From the NCBI GenBank assembly GCA_026225565.1, contig JAMFTA010000035.1:1-49186 (forward strand): a stretch of DNA of 49,186 nt, written 5' to 3'. A program made the translations under genes and the position numbers. The number at the start of each line of letters is the position of its first letter. The stretch's first letter is position 1. Below the pieces are notes generated by a model. It worked only from the letters and a program-made list of their open reading frames with translations, was not told the origin of the DNA and did no database searches. Source of the DNA: Caulobacter sp. (GTDB lineage Bacteria; Pseudomonadota; Alphaproteobacteria; Caulobacterales; Caulobacteraceae). Below, in pieces: positions 8,229-16,147 of the stretch.

Positions 8229-10478
8229 TTAGAACTGCTTGCGCAGGGTGATGAAGGCCTCGCGGGGGGCGCCCGCCTGCAGGGTCTGATAGTCGCCCGT
8301 GAAGGTGTAGCCATTGGTGCCCATGGTGGCGACGTACTTCTTGTCGAGGACGTTGGTGATGTTGCCCTGGATCTCCACGCCCTTCAGCACGCCCGGACCG
8401 CTGAAGCGGTAGCCGGCGCTGAGGTTGAAGATGGTGCGTCCGCCGACCGACTGATCGTTGTCGTAAGTGTAATAACGCTTGGACATGTAGTCGCCGTCGA
8501 CATTGGCGAACAGCGAACCATCGTCATAGGCCAATGACAGGTGGGCGATGTTCTTAGGGCTGTCGACCACCGTCTTGCCGCCGGTGGGTTGAGTCCCGAC
8601 GTTCTGATCATAGCGGGAGTCGTTGTAGGCGTAGGAGCCTGAGATCGTCCAGTTGTGAATGATTTTCCAGGCGCCCGTCAGCTCGACCCCCTTGGTGGTG
8701 ACCGATCCCACGTTGGCCAGAACCACTGGCGCACCGATGATCGCCGCTCCGGACGAAACCCCCAAAAGGCGATTATCGAACTTGGTGTAGTAGCCGACGA
8801 TGGAGCCCTGCACCGGCCCCTCGTGGTAGCGGTAGCCGACCTCGCCGGTCTTGGACGTTTCGGGCTTCAGACTGCCCTTGATCGCGTCAAAGCCCGCTTG
8901 AGTGGTGGAGAAGGGGCCTTCGGTCTCTGCGCCGATGAAGGCGTTTTGATTTTGAGCATAGTCGGCGAACACTTCGCCGAAGTGGTGCAGGCTGTAGTTC
9001 ACGCCTACCTGCGGCAGGAAGTCGTCGCTGGCCTTGATCTCACCAGCAGCCAGACCCCCAACCCTTGATATAGCGGTAACATCGACGTCCTGGGTCTTGA
9101 AGCCGTAGTTCAGCTTGAGCTCATCGGTAATCTTCCAGGTATCTTGCAAATGGAACACCGTCGTGTCCGTAGAATACTCGCTGTACCTCTGGGTATAAAA
9201 TGGATCAATTTGGAAATCTAAATTATTACGATTTGATAGCGTCGAATTAAGTGCATAGTAACGCCGCGCTTCATTGAAGTTATTACGCTCATACCAAAAA
9301 CCACCTTCGATATCGTGGCCAGCGATCTTGTATTCCAAAGACCCTATGCCACCTTCACGCATGATATAGTACTCAGTAGTTCTCAGAGAAATCGGCGTAC
9401 CGTCCGGCGACGCCAAGTAGGGCGTATCCCATGTGCCTTGGCCGGTGTTGTTGTGACCGTAGCCCGTCAGGTGAGCCGTCAAATTGTCGAGGATGTCCCA
9501 ATCAACGGTAAAGCCGCCGAGGGTGTCTTTGCGCAGGCCCGACCCATTGTAATAGACCGCGTCGATCGCATCGCCGTCCTTCGTATTGGTGAAGGGCGCC
9601 GGATAGGCGGTGTGGTTGTTATAGGCATTCGCCAACGCGATCGCGAGAGGTGCGTTGTTGCTGATATTATCCAGCTTGTAGCCGAATTGATTGATCAGCG
9701 AGCGGTTTAGATCCTGATAGTCGTTCTCTGCGCGATCAGAATAGTTGACGAAGGCTGTGACCTTGACCTTGTCGCCGATCGGCTGGACGATCTTGCCGTT
9801 GAATTGATCCTGCTTCTGCTTGCCATAGCCCTTCCACTTGTCGGATTCCTGGTGGCTGTAGCTCAGATAGGCCGTACCCCCGCCGGGCAACTCGCCGGTG
9901 TCCAGACGGATGAACTCGTGCTGGGTGCTGTAGCTGCCGTAGGTCCCCTCCACATCGACGCCGAAGTCCCTGGACGGCGCGCGCGAATGGAACTCGATAA
10001 CACCGCCGAGATTGGAGGTGGAGGCCGCGCTAAGTCCGCCGGTGCCTTCGGACAACTGGCTGGCGCCGAGATTTTCCGATGAGATGGCGCGCGAGATGTG
10101 CAGGCCGTTGTCGTTGCCGTAGAACATATTGCCCAGCGGCACGCCGTCGAGGGTGAAGCCCATGTGTTCTTGGTCGAAGCCGCGCACCGAGATGCGGGTC
10201 GCCCACTCATAGGCGCCGAAGGGATCGGACGACTGGAAGTTCACGCCGGGAAGGGATTGCAGCACCTTGATCGGGCTGGTGCCGGGCACGACCTCTTCGA
10301 TCTGCACGGCGCTGATGGTCTGGATCTGGCGGGTCTGGCCGGCGCCCATGACCACGATCTCAGGCAGTTCGGCGGCGCTCGCCGTCACTGGCGCGCTGGC
10401 CGCGTCGGCGGCGAAAACCGGGCTGACACAAAATGGCATGACGCCCATGGCGCAGCCGAGCAGCGTTCTCTTCAACAT
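8229..10478 (-). CDS. TonB-dependent outer-membrane receptor
   Basis: This is an active-transport outer-membrane channel of 749 residues. It has a signal peptide (about 1-23, ending SPVFA), a TonB-box-like segment LPEIVVMG (about 38-45), a plug domain (about 55-165, with ISVRGFDQEHMGFTLDGVPLG) and a 22-strand-type barrel ending in the outer-membrane signature RKQF. The ATG at 10478 follows GGGGAT. The cargo cannot be read from sequence. Its neighbours are a choline transporter, a phosphonate-type importer and betaine catabolic genes, so a quaternary-amine or phosphonate compound is a reasonable guess; no siderophore or cobalamin genes are nearby. The stretch at about 9180-9300 is clearly AT-richer than the rest of the gene and encodes extracellular-loop/strand sequence. 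Confidence 0.93.
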   Translation of the reverse strand: MLKRTLLGCAMGVMPFCVSPVFAADAASAPVTASAAELPEIVVMGAGQTRQIQTISAVQIEEVVPGTSPIKVLQSLPGVNFQSSDPFGAYEWATRISVRGFDQEHMGFTLDGVPLGNMFYGNDNGLHISRAISSENLGASQLSEGTGGLSAASTSNLGGVIEFHSRAPSRDFGVDVEGTYGSYSTQHEFIRLDTGELPGGGTAYLSYSHQESDKWKGYGKQKQDQFNGKIVQPIGDKVKVTAFVNYSDRAENDYQDLNRSLINQFGYKLDNISNNAPLAIALANAYNNHTAYPAPFTNTKDGDAIDAVYYNGSGLRKDTLGGFTVDWDILDNLTAHLTGYGHNNTGQGTWDTPYLASPDGTPISLRTTEYYIMREGGIGSLEYKIAGHDIEGGFWYERNNFNEARRYYALNSTLSNRNNLDFQIDPFYTQRYSEYSTDTTVFHLQDTWKITDELKLNYGFKTQDVDVTAISRVGGLAAGEIKASDDFLPQVGVNYSLHHFGEVFADYAQNQNAFIGAETEGPFSTTQAGFDAIKGSLKPETSKTGEVGYRYHEGPVQGSIVGYYTKFDNRLLGVSSGAAIIGAPVVLANVGSVTTKGVELTGAWKIIHNWTISGSYAYNDSRYDQNVGTQPTGGKTVVDSPKNIAHLSLAYDDGSLFANVDGDYMSKRYYTYDNDQSVGGRTIFNLSAGYRFSGPGVLKGVEIQGNITNVLDKKYVATMGTNGYTFTGDYQTLQAGAPREAFITLRKQF

Positions 10479-11042
10479 TGATTTATCCCCTTTTTGCCCA
10501 GGCGGCTGCGCCGCTCAAGACGTCGAATTACGCTCTATCGCCTGAAACGATGGTCCCCCGCCGAGCGGGGATGGCGTACTTTTTTCGTGCAACAGTTTTA
10601 TTACTTATTTTCGACTTACCCAGCGTCCGCGCCGCCAGAAGGCCGACGAGGCGAAAAAATCAAACCGATAGCGCCGCCCGACGATTGAACGAGTGTTCAC
10701 CAAAAACCCAAATCCGCCATTGGGACCGCCGACGCTCGCGCGCGATCGATGGCTATGGATGAAAATCCAGCGTTATTTTCGCTAAATATGCCCAAAATGA
10801 TACAAGTTTAGGCGAAAGATGCAGCCAGGCAACAGGTCAGGATAAATTGAAGGGTCATTCAACTTATCCACCAGACTCCACCCTGCGAAGCCGCTGGAGG
10901 CGGGCGATTCAGCGACCGATGCACGGCCCGGCGCACCCATAGCCAGCGCTATCGGGGGAAAATCTATGCTGAACTGTACTTCGCGCATGTGACGGATCGA
11001 TGATGGCCGGTCCGCGCCGCGCGGCCGGCGCCATCGGTCGCC
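10479..11042. promoter_or_regulatory. 564-bp upstream region of the TonB receptor; no gene
   Basis: I see no supportable gene here; the short open frames lack coding character. The part nearest the receptor is AT-rich and probably holds its promoter and leader. It contains a compact hairpin CCCCGC-CGA-GCGGGG (10556-10570), an operator-like inverted repeat (10841-10868, listed separately) and a GC-rich stem-loop just past the permease stop (arms GATGGC 11002-11007 and GCCATC 11030-11035), which may end the phnS2-T-U2 transcript. I found no match to the conserved boxes of cobalamin, TPP or FMN riboswitches by eye. Confidence 0.5.
10841..10868. promoter_or_regulatory. Operator-like inverted repeat upstream of the TonB receptor
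   Basis: The arms GATAAATTGAA (10841-10851) and TTCAACTTATC (10858-10868) form an 11-bp inverted repeat with one mismatch and a 6-bp spacer, about 360 bp before the receptor start. There is no T-tract on the minus side, so a protein-binding site is more likely than a terminator. Which regulator would bind is unknown. Confidence 0.4.
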
Positions 11043-12740
11043 TTAGCCCCGGCTGGCCTGGGGAATCGGCGCCAGGCGGCGCCTCAGCACGCCCGCGCCC
11101 CACTGGCCGGCGATCCGCACCGCCAGGTTCACGTAGAAGATCAACATGCCCATGGCGGCGGCGGGGCCCATGTCGCCGGCGTCGTCCATATTCAGCACCG
11201 CCACGGAGGCCAGCTTGAAGTCGGCGGGATAGAGGAAGACCACCACCGACACCGTGGTCATGGCGTTGACGAACAGATAGAGGGCGATCTCGACGAGCGC
11301 CGGCGCACAGATGGGCGTGGCGATGCGCCAGAACACCGTCGCGGGCCCTCGCCCGAGCATCGCCGCCGCCGGCTCCATCTCCGGGTCCAGCGCCTTCAGC
11401 GCCGACATCGAGGTCAGATGCGCCACGGTATAGAAATGAGTGACCGTGGCGATCACCAGGATGGCGAAGCCGCCATAGAGGAAGTGAAACGGGTTGGCCG
11501 GATCGTCGAAGAAGAGGGCATAGGCCAGCCCCAGAGCCAGCCCCGGCGCCGCAGCCGGCAGCAGGGCCATCAGCGAGAAGGCGTGGCGCAAAGCCGGCGT
11601 CCCGCGAGTGCGTTGGGTCACATAGGCGCCGGCGAAGGCTACGGCCGCGCCGACGACGGCGACAGCCAGGGCGAGCTCGACAGAATTCAAAATGCTGATC
11701 CAGCCTCCGTCATAGCGGCCGAGATCGTAACTGGTGGCGCTCGGGCTAAGGTCATAGGGCCACATCTTCACCAGGGCGACCATCTGGCAGACCGCCAAGA
11801 GCCCGACGATGGCCAGAGCGATGGCGCCGCAGCCGAGCCATAGGCCCCCATCGCGCAGTCGGCTGGGGCTTGCGACAAACCCCGTCGAGCGGGCGGAGAT
11901 CATGGCCGACTGGCGACGCATGGCCATGCGTTCCAGACCCATGAACAGGGCGCTGGGGGCCAAGAGCAGCATGGCCACCACCGCGCCCATCTCGAAATTC
12001 TGCTGCCCCAACACCTGTTTATAGACATCCAGGGCGAGCACGTTGAAATCGCCGCCGATCACCACCGGCGCGCCAATATCGGTGATGGCCAGGGTGAAGA
12101 CCACCATGGCCGCCGACACCAGGCCGTAGCGGGCTGCGGGGAAGGTGACGGTCCAGAAGATGCGCCAAGGGCTGGCTCCCAGCATCTGCGCCTGCTCGTA
12201 GAGCCGACCGTCGGCGGCGGAGAGGGCGGTGCGCAAGAGGATCACCGCATGGGGAAACGCCCCCACCACCTCAGCCAAAAGCACCCCGCCCGCCCCATAG
12301 ATGACATGGCCGTGCAGCCACGGGGTCAAAAGGCCCTGGCGACCGAACAGATAGACCAGGGCCATGGCCGGCAGGAGCGAGGGCGCCAACAAGGGCAGCG
12401 TGCCGATAGCAGCCAAGGCGCCCTTCAGCCGGATGTTGCTGCGCTCCAGTCCATAGGCGAACAGGAAGGCCAGCGGCAGGGTCGAGACGATGGCTAGGCC
12501 GCCCAGGACGCCGGTGTCGATCAGCGATCGCCGCAAGGAGGGCGAGGAAAGATATCGTCCATAGTAGGCCAGGGTGATCCCGCCGTCCGGGCCGCTGACC
12601 GACCGCCAGGCTAGAACCCCCAAGGGCGCGATGAGGGCGATCACGGCGCAGGCGCAGTAGAGCAGCGCCACCGCGCCTGCACCGCCGCCGAACCGAGCGA
12701 ATTTCGGTGAAAACGCAAGTCGTGTGGCGATCCCGGCCAT
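11043..12740 (-). CDS. phnU2: ABC transporter permease, 2-aminoethylphosphonate type (two fused permease halves)
   Basis: This is an inner-membrane channel of 565 residues made of two tandem binding-protein-dependent permease domains (about 1-285 and 290-565). Each has several hydrophobic helices and an EAA-like loop (YEQAQMLGASPWRIFWTV near 180; MEPAAAMLGRGPATVFWRI near 450). This duplicated layout is shared by iron (FbpB) and putative 2-aminoethylphosphonate importers. The neighbouring binding protein points to the latter. The start at 12740 is one base from the stop of the ATPase gene, so the three genes are translated from one message. The substrate is inferred from family resemblance only. 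Confidence 0.85.
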   Translation of the reverse strand: MAGIATRLAFSPKFARFGGGAGAVALLYCACAVIALIAPLGVLAWRSVSGPDGGITLAYYGRYLSSPSLRRSLIDTGVLGGLAIVSTLPLAFLFAYGLERSNIRLKGALAAIGTLPLLAPSLLPAMALVYLFGRQGLLTPWLHGHVIYGAGGVLLAEVVGAFPHAVILLRTALSAADGRLYEQAQMLGASPWRIFWTVTFPAARYGLVSAAMVVFTLAITDIGAPVVIGGDFNVLALDVYKQVLGQQNFEMGAVVAMLLLAPSALFMGLERMAMRRQSAMISARSTGFVASPSRLRDGGLWLGCGAIALAIVGLLAVCQMVALVKMWPYDLSPSATSYDLGRYDGGWISILNSVELALAVAVVGAAVAFAGAYVTQRTRGTPALRHAFSLMALLPAAAPGLALGLAYALFFDDPANPFHFLYGGFAILVIATVTHFYTVAHLTSMSALKALDPEMEPAAAMLGRGPATVFWRIATPICAPALVEIALYLFVNAMTTVSVVVFLYPADFKLASVAVLNMDDAGDMGPAAAMGMLIFYVNLAVRIAGQWGAGVLRRRLAPIPQASRG

Positions 12741-12741
12741 C

Positions 12742-13797
12742 TCAGTCGACCGCGAACAGCCGGAGGCGCTGCGGCGGCAAGACGAGCCTCAGGGCGTCGT
12801 CGCTCAGGGGCGCGCAATGGGCGGGCACGTCCACCAGCAGGGGGACCGCGCCGACGCCCGCCAGCACATCCAGCCGCACCACGGCGCCGAGAAACTCCCG
12901 GCGGTGAATGCGCGCGCCAACGCCATCGGCCATTCCAGGCGGTGCAAGGACGATGGCTTCGGGCCTGATCCCCAGCTGCACGGCCTCGCCGATGGCGAAG
13001 CCTGCGGTGGCGGCCGCCATGGAGCCGAGGCCAGCCGCCTCCACCACGCCGGCGGCGCTCACCCGCGCCGGCAGCAGATTCATCGCTCCCACAAATCCGG
13101 CGACGAAGGCCGAGGTGGGGGCGTCATAGATGTCTTGCGGGGCGCCCGACTGCTCGACCCGGCCGGCGCGCATCACCGCGATGTGGTCGGCGATGGCCAA
13201 GGCCTCGGCCTGGTCATGGGTGACCATCACCGTGGTGACGCCGAGGCGCCGCTGCAGATCCTTCAACTCGCCGCGCAGGCGCTCGCGCACCTGGGGGTCC
13301 AGCGCCGACAGGGGCTCGTCCAGCAGCAACACCCGCGGCTCGGGCGCCAAGGCGCGAGCAATGGCCACCCGCTGTTGCTGGCCGCCGGAGAGCTGTACCG
13401 GGCGCCTGGCGCCAAAGCCCGGCAGGCCCACCATCTGCAACAGCTCGTCCACGCGCCGCTGACGCACGAGGGGCGAGGTCTTCCGCGAGAGGCCAAAGGC
13501 GATGTTCTGACTGACCGTCATGTTGGGAAAGAGGGCGTAGGACTGGAACACCATGCCCACCCCGCGCGCAGCCGCCGACAGGCCGGTGATGTCGCGCCCC
13601 TCGCTCAGCACCACCCCCGACGTCGCCGGCTCCAGCCCCGCCAGGACCCGCAGGCAGGTGGTCTTGCCGCAGCCGGACGGGCCGATCAGACAGGTGAAGG
13701 CGCCGCGCTCGATCTCAAGATCGACGCCGTCCAGCGCCACCGCCGCCCCGAACCGCTTGCTGAGCCCCTGCACCGACAACATGGCGGGGGCGCTCAT
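12742..13797 (-). CDS. phnT: ABC transporter ATP-binding protein, 2-aminoethylphosphonate type
   Basis: This ATPase of 351 residues powers the adjacent permease. It has Walker A GPSGCGKTTCLRVLAGL (about 38-54), Q-loop MVFQSYALFPNMTV, signature LSGGQQQRVAIARALA, Walker B VLLLDEPLSALDPQ, switch histidine MVTHDQAEAL, and a C-terminal TOBE-like domain (from about 240) as in the PotA/FbpC/PhnT group. It overlaps the binding-protein stop by 4 bp (ATGA) and precedes the permease by 1 bp, a tight operon. Sequence alone does not separate phosphonate, iron and polyamine importers of this group, so its assignment follows the binding protein. Confidence 0.88.
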   Translation of the reverse strand: MSAPAMLSVQGLSKRFGAAVALDGVDLEIERGAFTCLIGPSGCGKTTCLRVLAGLEPATSGVVLSEGRDITGLSAAARGVGMVFQSYALFPNMTVSQNIAFGLSRKTSPLVRQRRVDELLQMVGLPGFGARRPVQLSGGQQQRVAIARALAPEPRVLLLDEPLSALDPQVRERLRGELKDLQRRLGVTTVMVTHDQAEALAIADHIAVMRAGRVEQSGAPQDIYDAPTSAFVAGFVGAMNLLPARVSAAGVVEAAGLGSMAAATAGFAIGEAVQLGIRPEAIVLAPPGMADGVGARIHRREFLGAVVRLDVLAGVGAVPLLVDVPAHCAPLSDDALRLVLPPQRLRLFAVD

Positions 13798-14843
13798 TCC
13801 TTGTGCGCCGCCTTGCCCTCATAGCGTTTGCTCCATTCGGCCAGGATGCGGACCCGGTTGCGCGCGGTCCAGGCCAGGTCCATCGGCGCCAGGCGGTTGG
13901 CCAGATCCGTGGGCAGATAGGGCGCGGGCTTATTAAAGCGCGTCACGCCGACCATGGAGAAGCTGTCGGCGTAGAGCTTCATGGCGTCATCGGACATGGC
14001 CCAATCGGTGAAGATCTGCGCCGCCTTGGGGTGAGCCGCGCCGGCCACGACGGCGGAGGCCTCAAGATCCCAGCCCACGGCGTTCGGCGGCACGACCACC
14101 TCGATCGGCGCCCCCTCCCCCTTGGTGCGCGAGGCGCGGAAATCGAAGGATATGCCGATCGGCACCTCGCCTCGGGCGGCGTCCTTACAGGGCTTGGACC
14201 CCGAGGGGTCGTAGCTGACGATATTCTTGTCCAGCCGGTCCATATAGTCCCAGCCCTTGGTCTCGCCCCAGGCCTGCAACCACCCGTTCACCGTCAATAG
14301 GCCCGTGCCGGACGAGGCCGGATCGGGCATGGAGATGGCGCCCTTGTAGATGGGCTTGGTCAGGTCTTCCCAGGTTCGCGGAATGGGCAGGCCGCGCTTG
14401 GCCGCCTCGATGGTGTTGACGCAAATGGCCGAAGAGAACAGCGCCTCGCCGTTCCAGTATGGGGGCTGTTCGGGGTCGCGAAAGCGCTGGTCCAGCCGAT
14501 CTCCGCCAAGCGGCGTATAGGGGGCCAACACCCCCTGCTCATCCAGTTCGGAGATGGAGGTGGCGGCGGTGGCGAACACCGCGTCCACGCGCGGCGCCTT
14601 CTTTTCCGCCAAGAGCTTGGCGGTCAGGACGCCGGTGGACTCGCGGACCCAGACCAGTTCGATATCCGGATGGGCCTTTTTGAAGGCGGCGGCGTACATC
14701 GGCAACTGGTCCGCCTCGGCCGCCGTATAGACCACCACCCGCTTTTGCGGCGCGCAGGCGCCGACCAGGGCCAGCGCCGACAGCAGCAACAGCCGCGGCG
14801 CCGCCCTGGCCGCCTGTTTTGCAGCAATTATTGAACGGCCCAT
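13794..14843 (-). CDS. phnS2: ABC transporter substrate-binding lipoprotein, putative 2-aminoethylphosphonate binding
   Basis: This periplasmic binding protein of 349 residues has a lipoprotein signal (LLLLSALALVGAC, lipobox VGAC near residue 30), so it is probably anchored to the inner membrane. The early segment VVVYTAAEADQLPMYAAAFK and the following WVRESTGVLTAKLLAEK resemble the putative 2-aminoethylphosphonate-binding family; iron-binding FbpA proteins share the fold. The ATG at 14843 follows a GTGGGG stretch. It is the first gene of phnS2-phnT-phnU2. No aminoethylphosphonate-degrading genes (phnW, phnX, phnA) occur in the window. The ligand could therefore be a related compound, for instance an N-methylated one, which would suit the betaine genes around it. 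That is a hypothesis. Confidence 0.85.
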   Translation of the reverse strand: MGRSIIAAKQAARAAPRLLLLSALALVGACAPQKRVVVYTAAEADQLPMYAAAFKKAHPDIELVWVRESTGVLTAKLLAEKKAPRVDAVFATAATSISELDEQGVLAPYTPLGGDRLDQRFRDPEQPPYWNGEALFSSAICVNTIEAAKRGLPIPRTWEDLTKPIYKGAISMPDPASSGTGLLTVNGWLQAWGETKGWDYMDRLDKNIVSYDPSGSKPCKDAARGEVPIGISFDFRASRTKGEGAPIEVVVPPNAVGWDLEASAVVAGAAHPKAAQIFTDWAMSDDAMKLYADSFSMVGVTRFNKPAPYLPTDLANRLAPMDLAWTARNRVRILAEWSKRYEGKAAHKE

Positions 14844-15055
14844 CAATCCCCACCGGCGAAATTCTAAATGTTTGTATCACGGATCAAGCTTGGCGCCCCG
14901 GCCGACGCGGCAGCCACTGACGAATCAGCTGTCCGGCGCCCCGCGGCGGGCGCCGGGGTATGATCGGCGCCTACTCCCCTGGCGCCGTTATGTGTCAGTT
15001 TTATCCGCATCTGGTCCGAGCTTGGCCGGGCGGCCGGGAAAGGCCGCCGGGGTCA
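14844..15055. promoter_or_regulatory. Gap between gbcB and phnS2 with GC-rich hairpins
   Basis: This region of about 210 bp lies downstream of gbcB and upstream of phnS2. It contains GGCGGCC-N6-GGCCGCC (15029-15048), just past the gbcB stop, and CCGGCGCCC-N6-GGGCGCCGG (14933-14956). Neither has a T-tract on the minus strand, so they are stem-loops that may help stop or stabilise the gbcAB message. The phnS2 promoter should lie between 14844 and 14930. Confidence 0.4.
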
Positions 15056-16147
15056 TCAGCGTTCGATGACCAGATCGCTGGTGGGTCTGGAGCAGCAGAT
15101 CAGGATCATGCCCTGGTCGATCTCTCGTTGGCGGATGCCGCCGGCGTGGGTCATCTCCACCGTGCCGGAGATGAGCTTGCTCTTGCACGTCCCGCAGAGG
15201 CCTTTGGTGCAGGACGAGGGGAGCCGCATCCCGGCGCTCTTAGCCGCCTCCAGCACAAAGGTCTGCTCGTCCACCTCGATGGTGCGGCGCGATTTGGTGA
15301 ACTCCACCTTGTGGGCGGCGGCGTGGGGCCGAGGTGCAGCCGTGCGCACCTCGGCCTGCTCCAGCGTACTGAGCTCGCCGAAAACGAAGCTCTCCTCGTG
15401 ATGCCGGGCCATGTCGAAGCCGGCCTCCGCCAGCAGGGCGCACACCCCGGCCATATAGCCGGAAGGACCGCAGACGAAGATCTCCCGCTCCATGAAGTCC
15501 GGCGCGATCAGGGACAGCATGGAAAGGCTGAGCCGGCCGGTGAAGCCGTCCCACGGCGCGCCGCCGCCCGACGCCTCGCAGATGGTGGCGGTGCGAAAGC
15601 CCGAACGCGCGCGGGCCATCAGAGCCAGCTCGTCGCGGAAAACGATATCGGCGGGAGAGCGAGCGCTATGGACGAAGACAACATCCTGGCGGCTCGCCAG
15701 ATCGTGCTGGGCCCGCGCCATGCTCATCAGGGGCGTGATCCCGCTGCCGGCCGAAAGGAACAGCAGCTTGCGGTCAGCGTGCCCGTCGCTGGTGAACTCG
15801 CCCATGGGGCCGAGTGCGTTCAGCCTATCGCCGACGCGAAAATGATCGTGCAGCCAATTTGATGCGGGCCCGCCCGGCGTGCGCTTGACGGTGATCGAAA
15901 CCGCATAGGGGCGGGTCGGGCTGGATGAGAGGGTGTAGCAACGCTGCACCCCCTGCCCGCCCCCACCTTGGCTTGCCAGGGGAATCTCGAAGGTCATGAA
16001 CTGGCCCGGCCGGTAGGCGAAGAGGTGCGGCTCAGGCGCCTGCAGGATGAAGGTGCGAACGTCGTGGGTCTCGTCCCGCACGGCGCGGCAAACCAGGGTC
16101 TCGTCCCTGTCCGGATCCCAATAGGGCGGCGCGGCCGGCGTGCTCAA
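15056..16147 (-). CDS. gbcB: Glycine betaine demethylase reductase subunit (ferredoxin-NAD(P) reductase type)
   Basis: This protein passes electrons from NAD(P)H to the Rieske oxygenase GbcA. Its 363 residues form an FAD-binding reductase domain (RCYTLSSSP for flavin), a nucleotide-binding domain (LLFLSAGSGITPLMSMAR; IFVCGPSGYM) and a C-terminal plant-type [2Fe-2S] ferredoxin domain with cysteines in SSCTKGLCGTCKSKL and ILICC. This order matches GbcB of Pseudomonas. The start is TTG at 16147, overlapping the gbcA stop (TTGA); no ATG is available without losing conserved sequence. Translation is probably coupled to gbcA. Confidence 0.92.
   Translation of the reverse strand: MSTPAAPPYWDPDRDETLVCRAVRDETHDVRTFILQAPEPHLFAYRPGQFMTFEIPLASQGGGGQGVQRCYTLSSSPTRPYAVSITVKRTPGGPASNWLHDHFRVGDRLNALGPMGEFTSDGHADRKLLFLSAGSGITPLMSMARAQHDLASRQDVVFVHSARSPADIVFRDELALMARARSGFRTATICEASGGGAPWDGFTGRLSLSMLSLIAPDFMEREIFVCGPSGYMAGVCALLAEAGFDMARHHEESFVFGELSTLEQAEVRTAAPRPHAAAHKVEFTKSRRTIEVDEQTFVLEAAKSAGMRLPSSCTKGLCGTCKSKLISGTVEMTHAGGIRQREIDQGMILICCSRPTSDLVIER

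Noticed and set aside
10479-11042. Short open frames in the TonB receptor upstream gap
   Set aside because: Arginine/serine/proline-rich translations without start context; the region looks regulatory.
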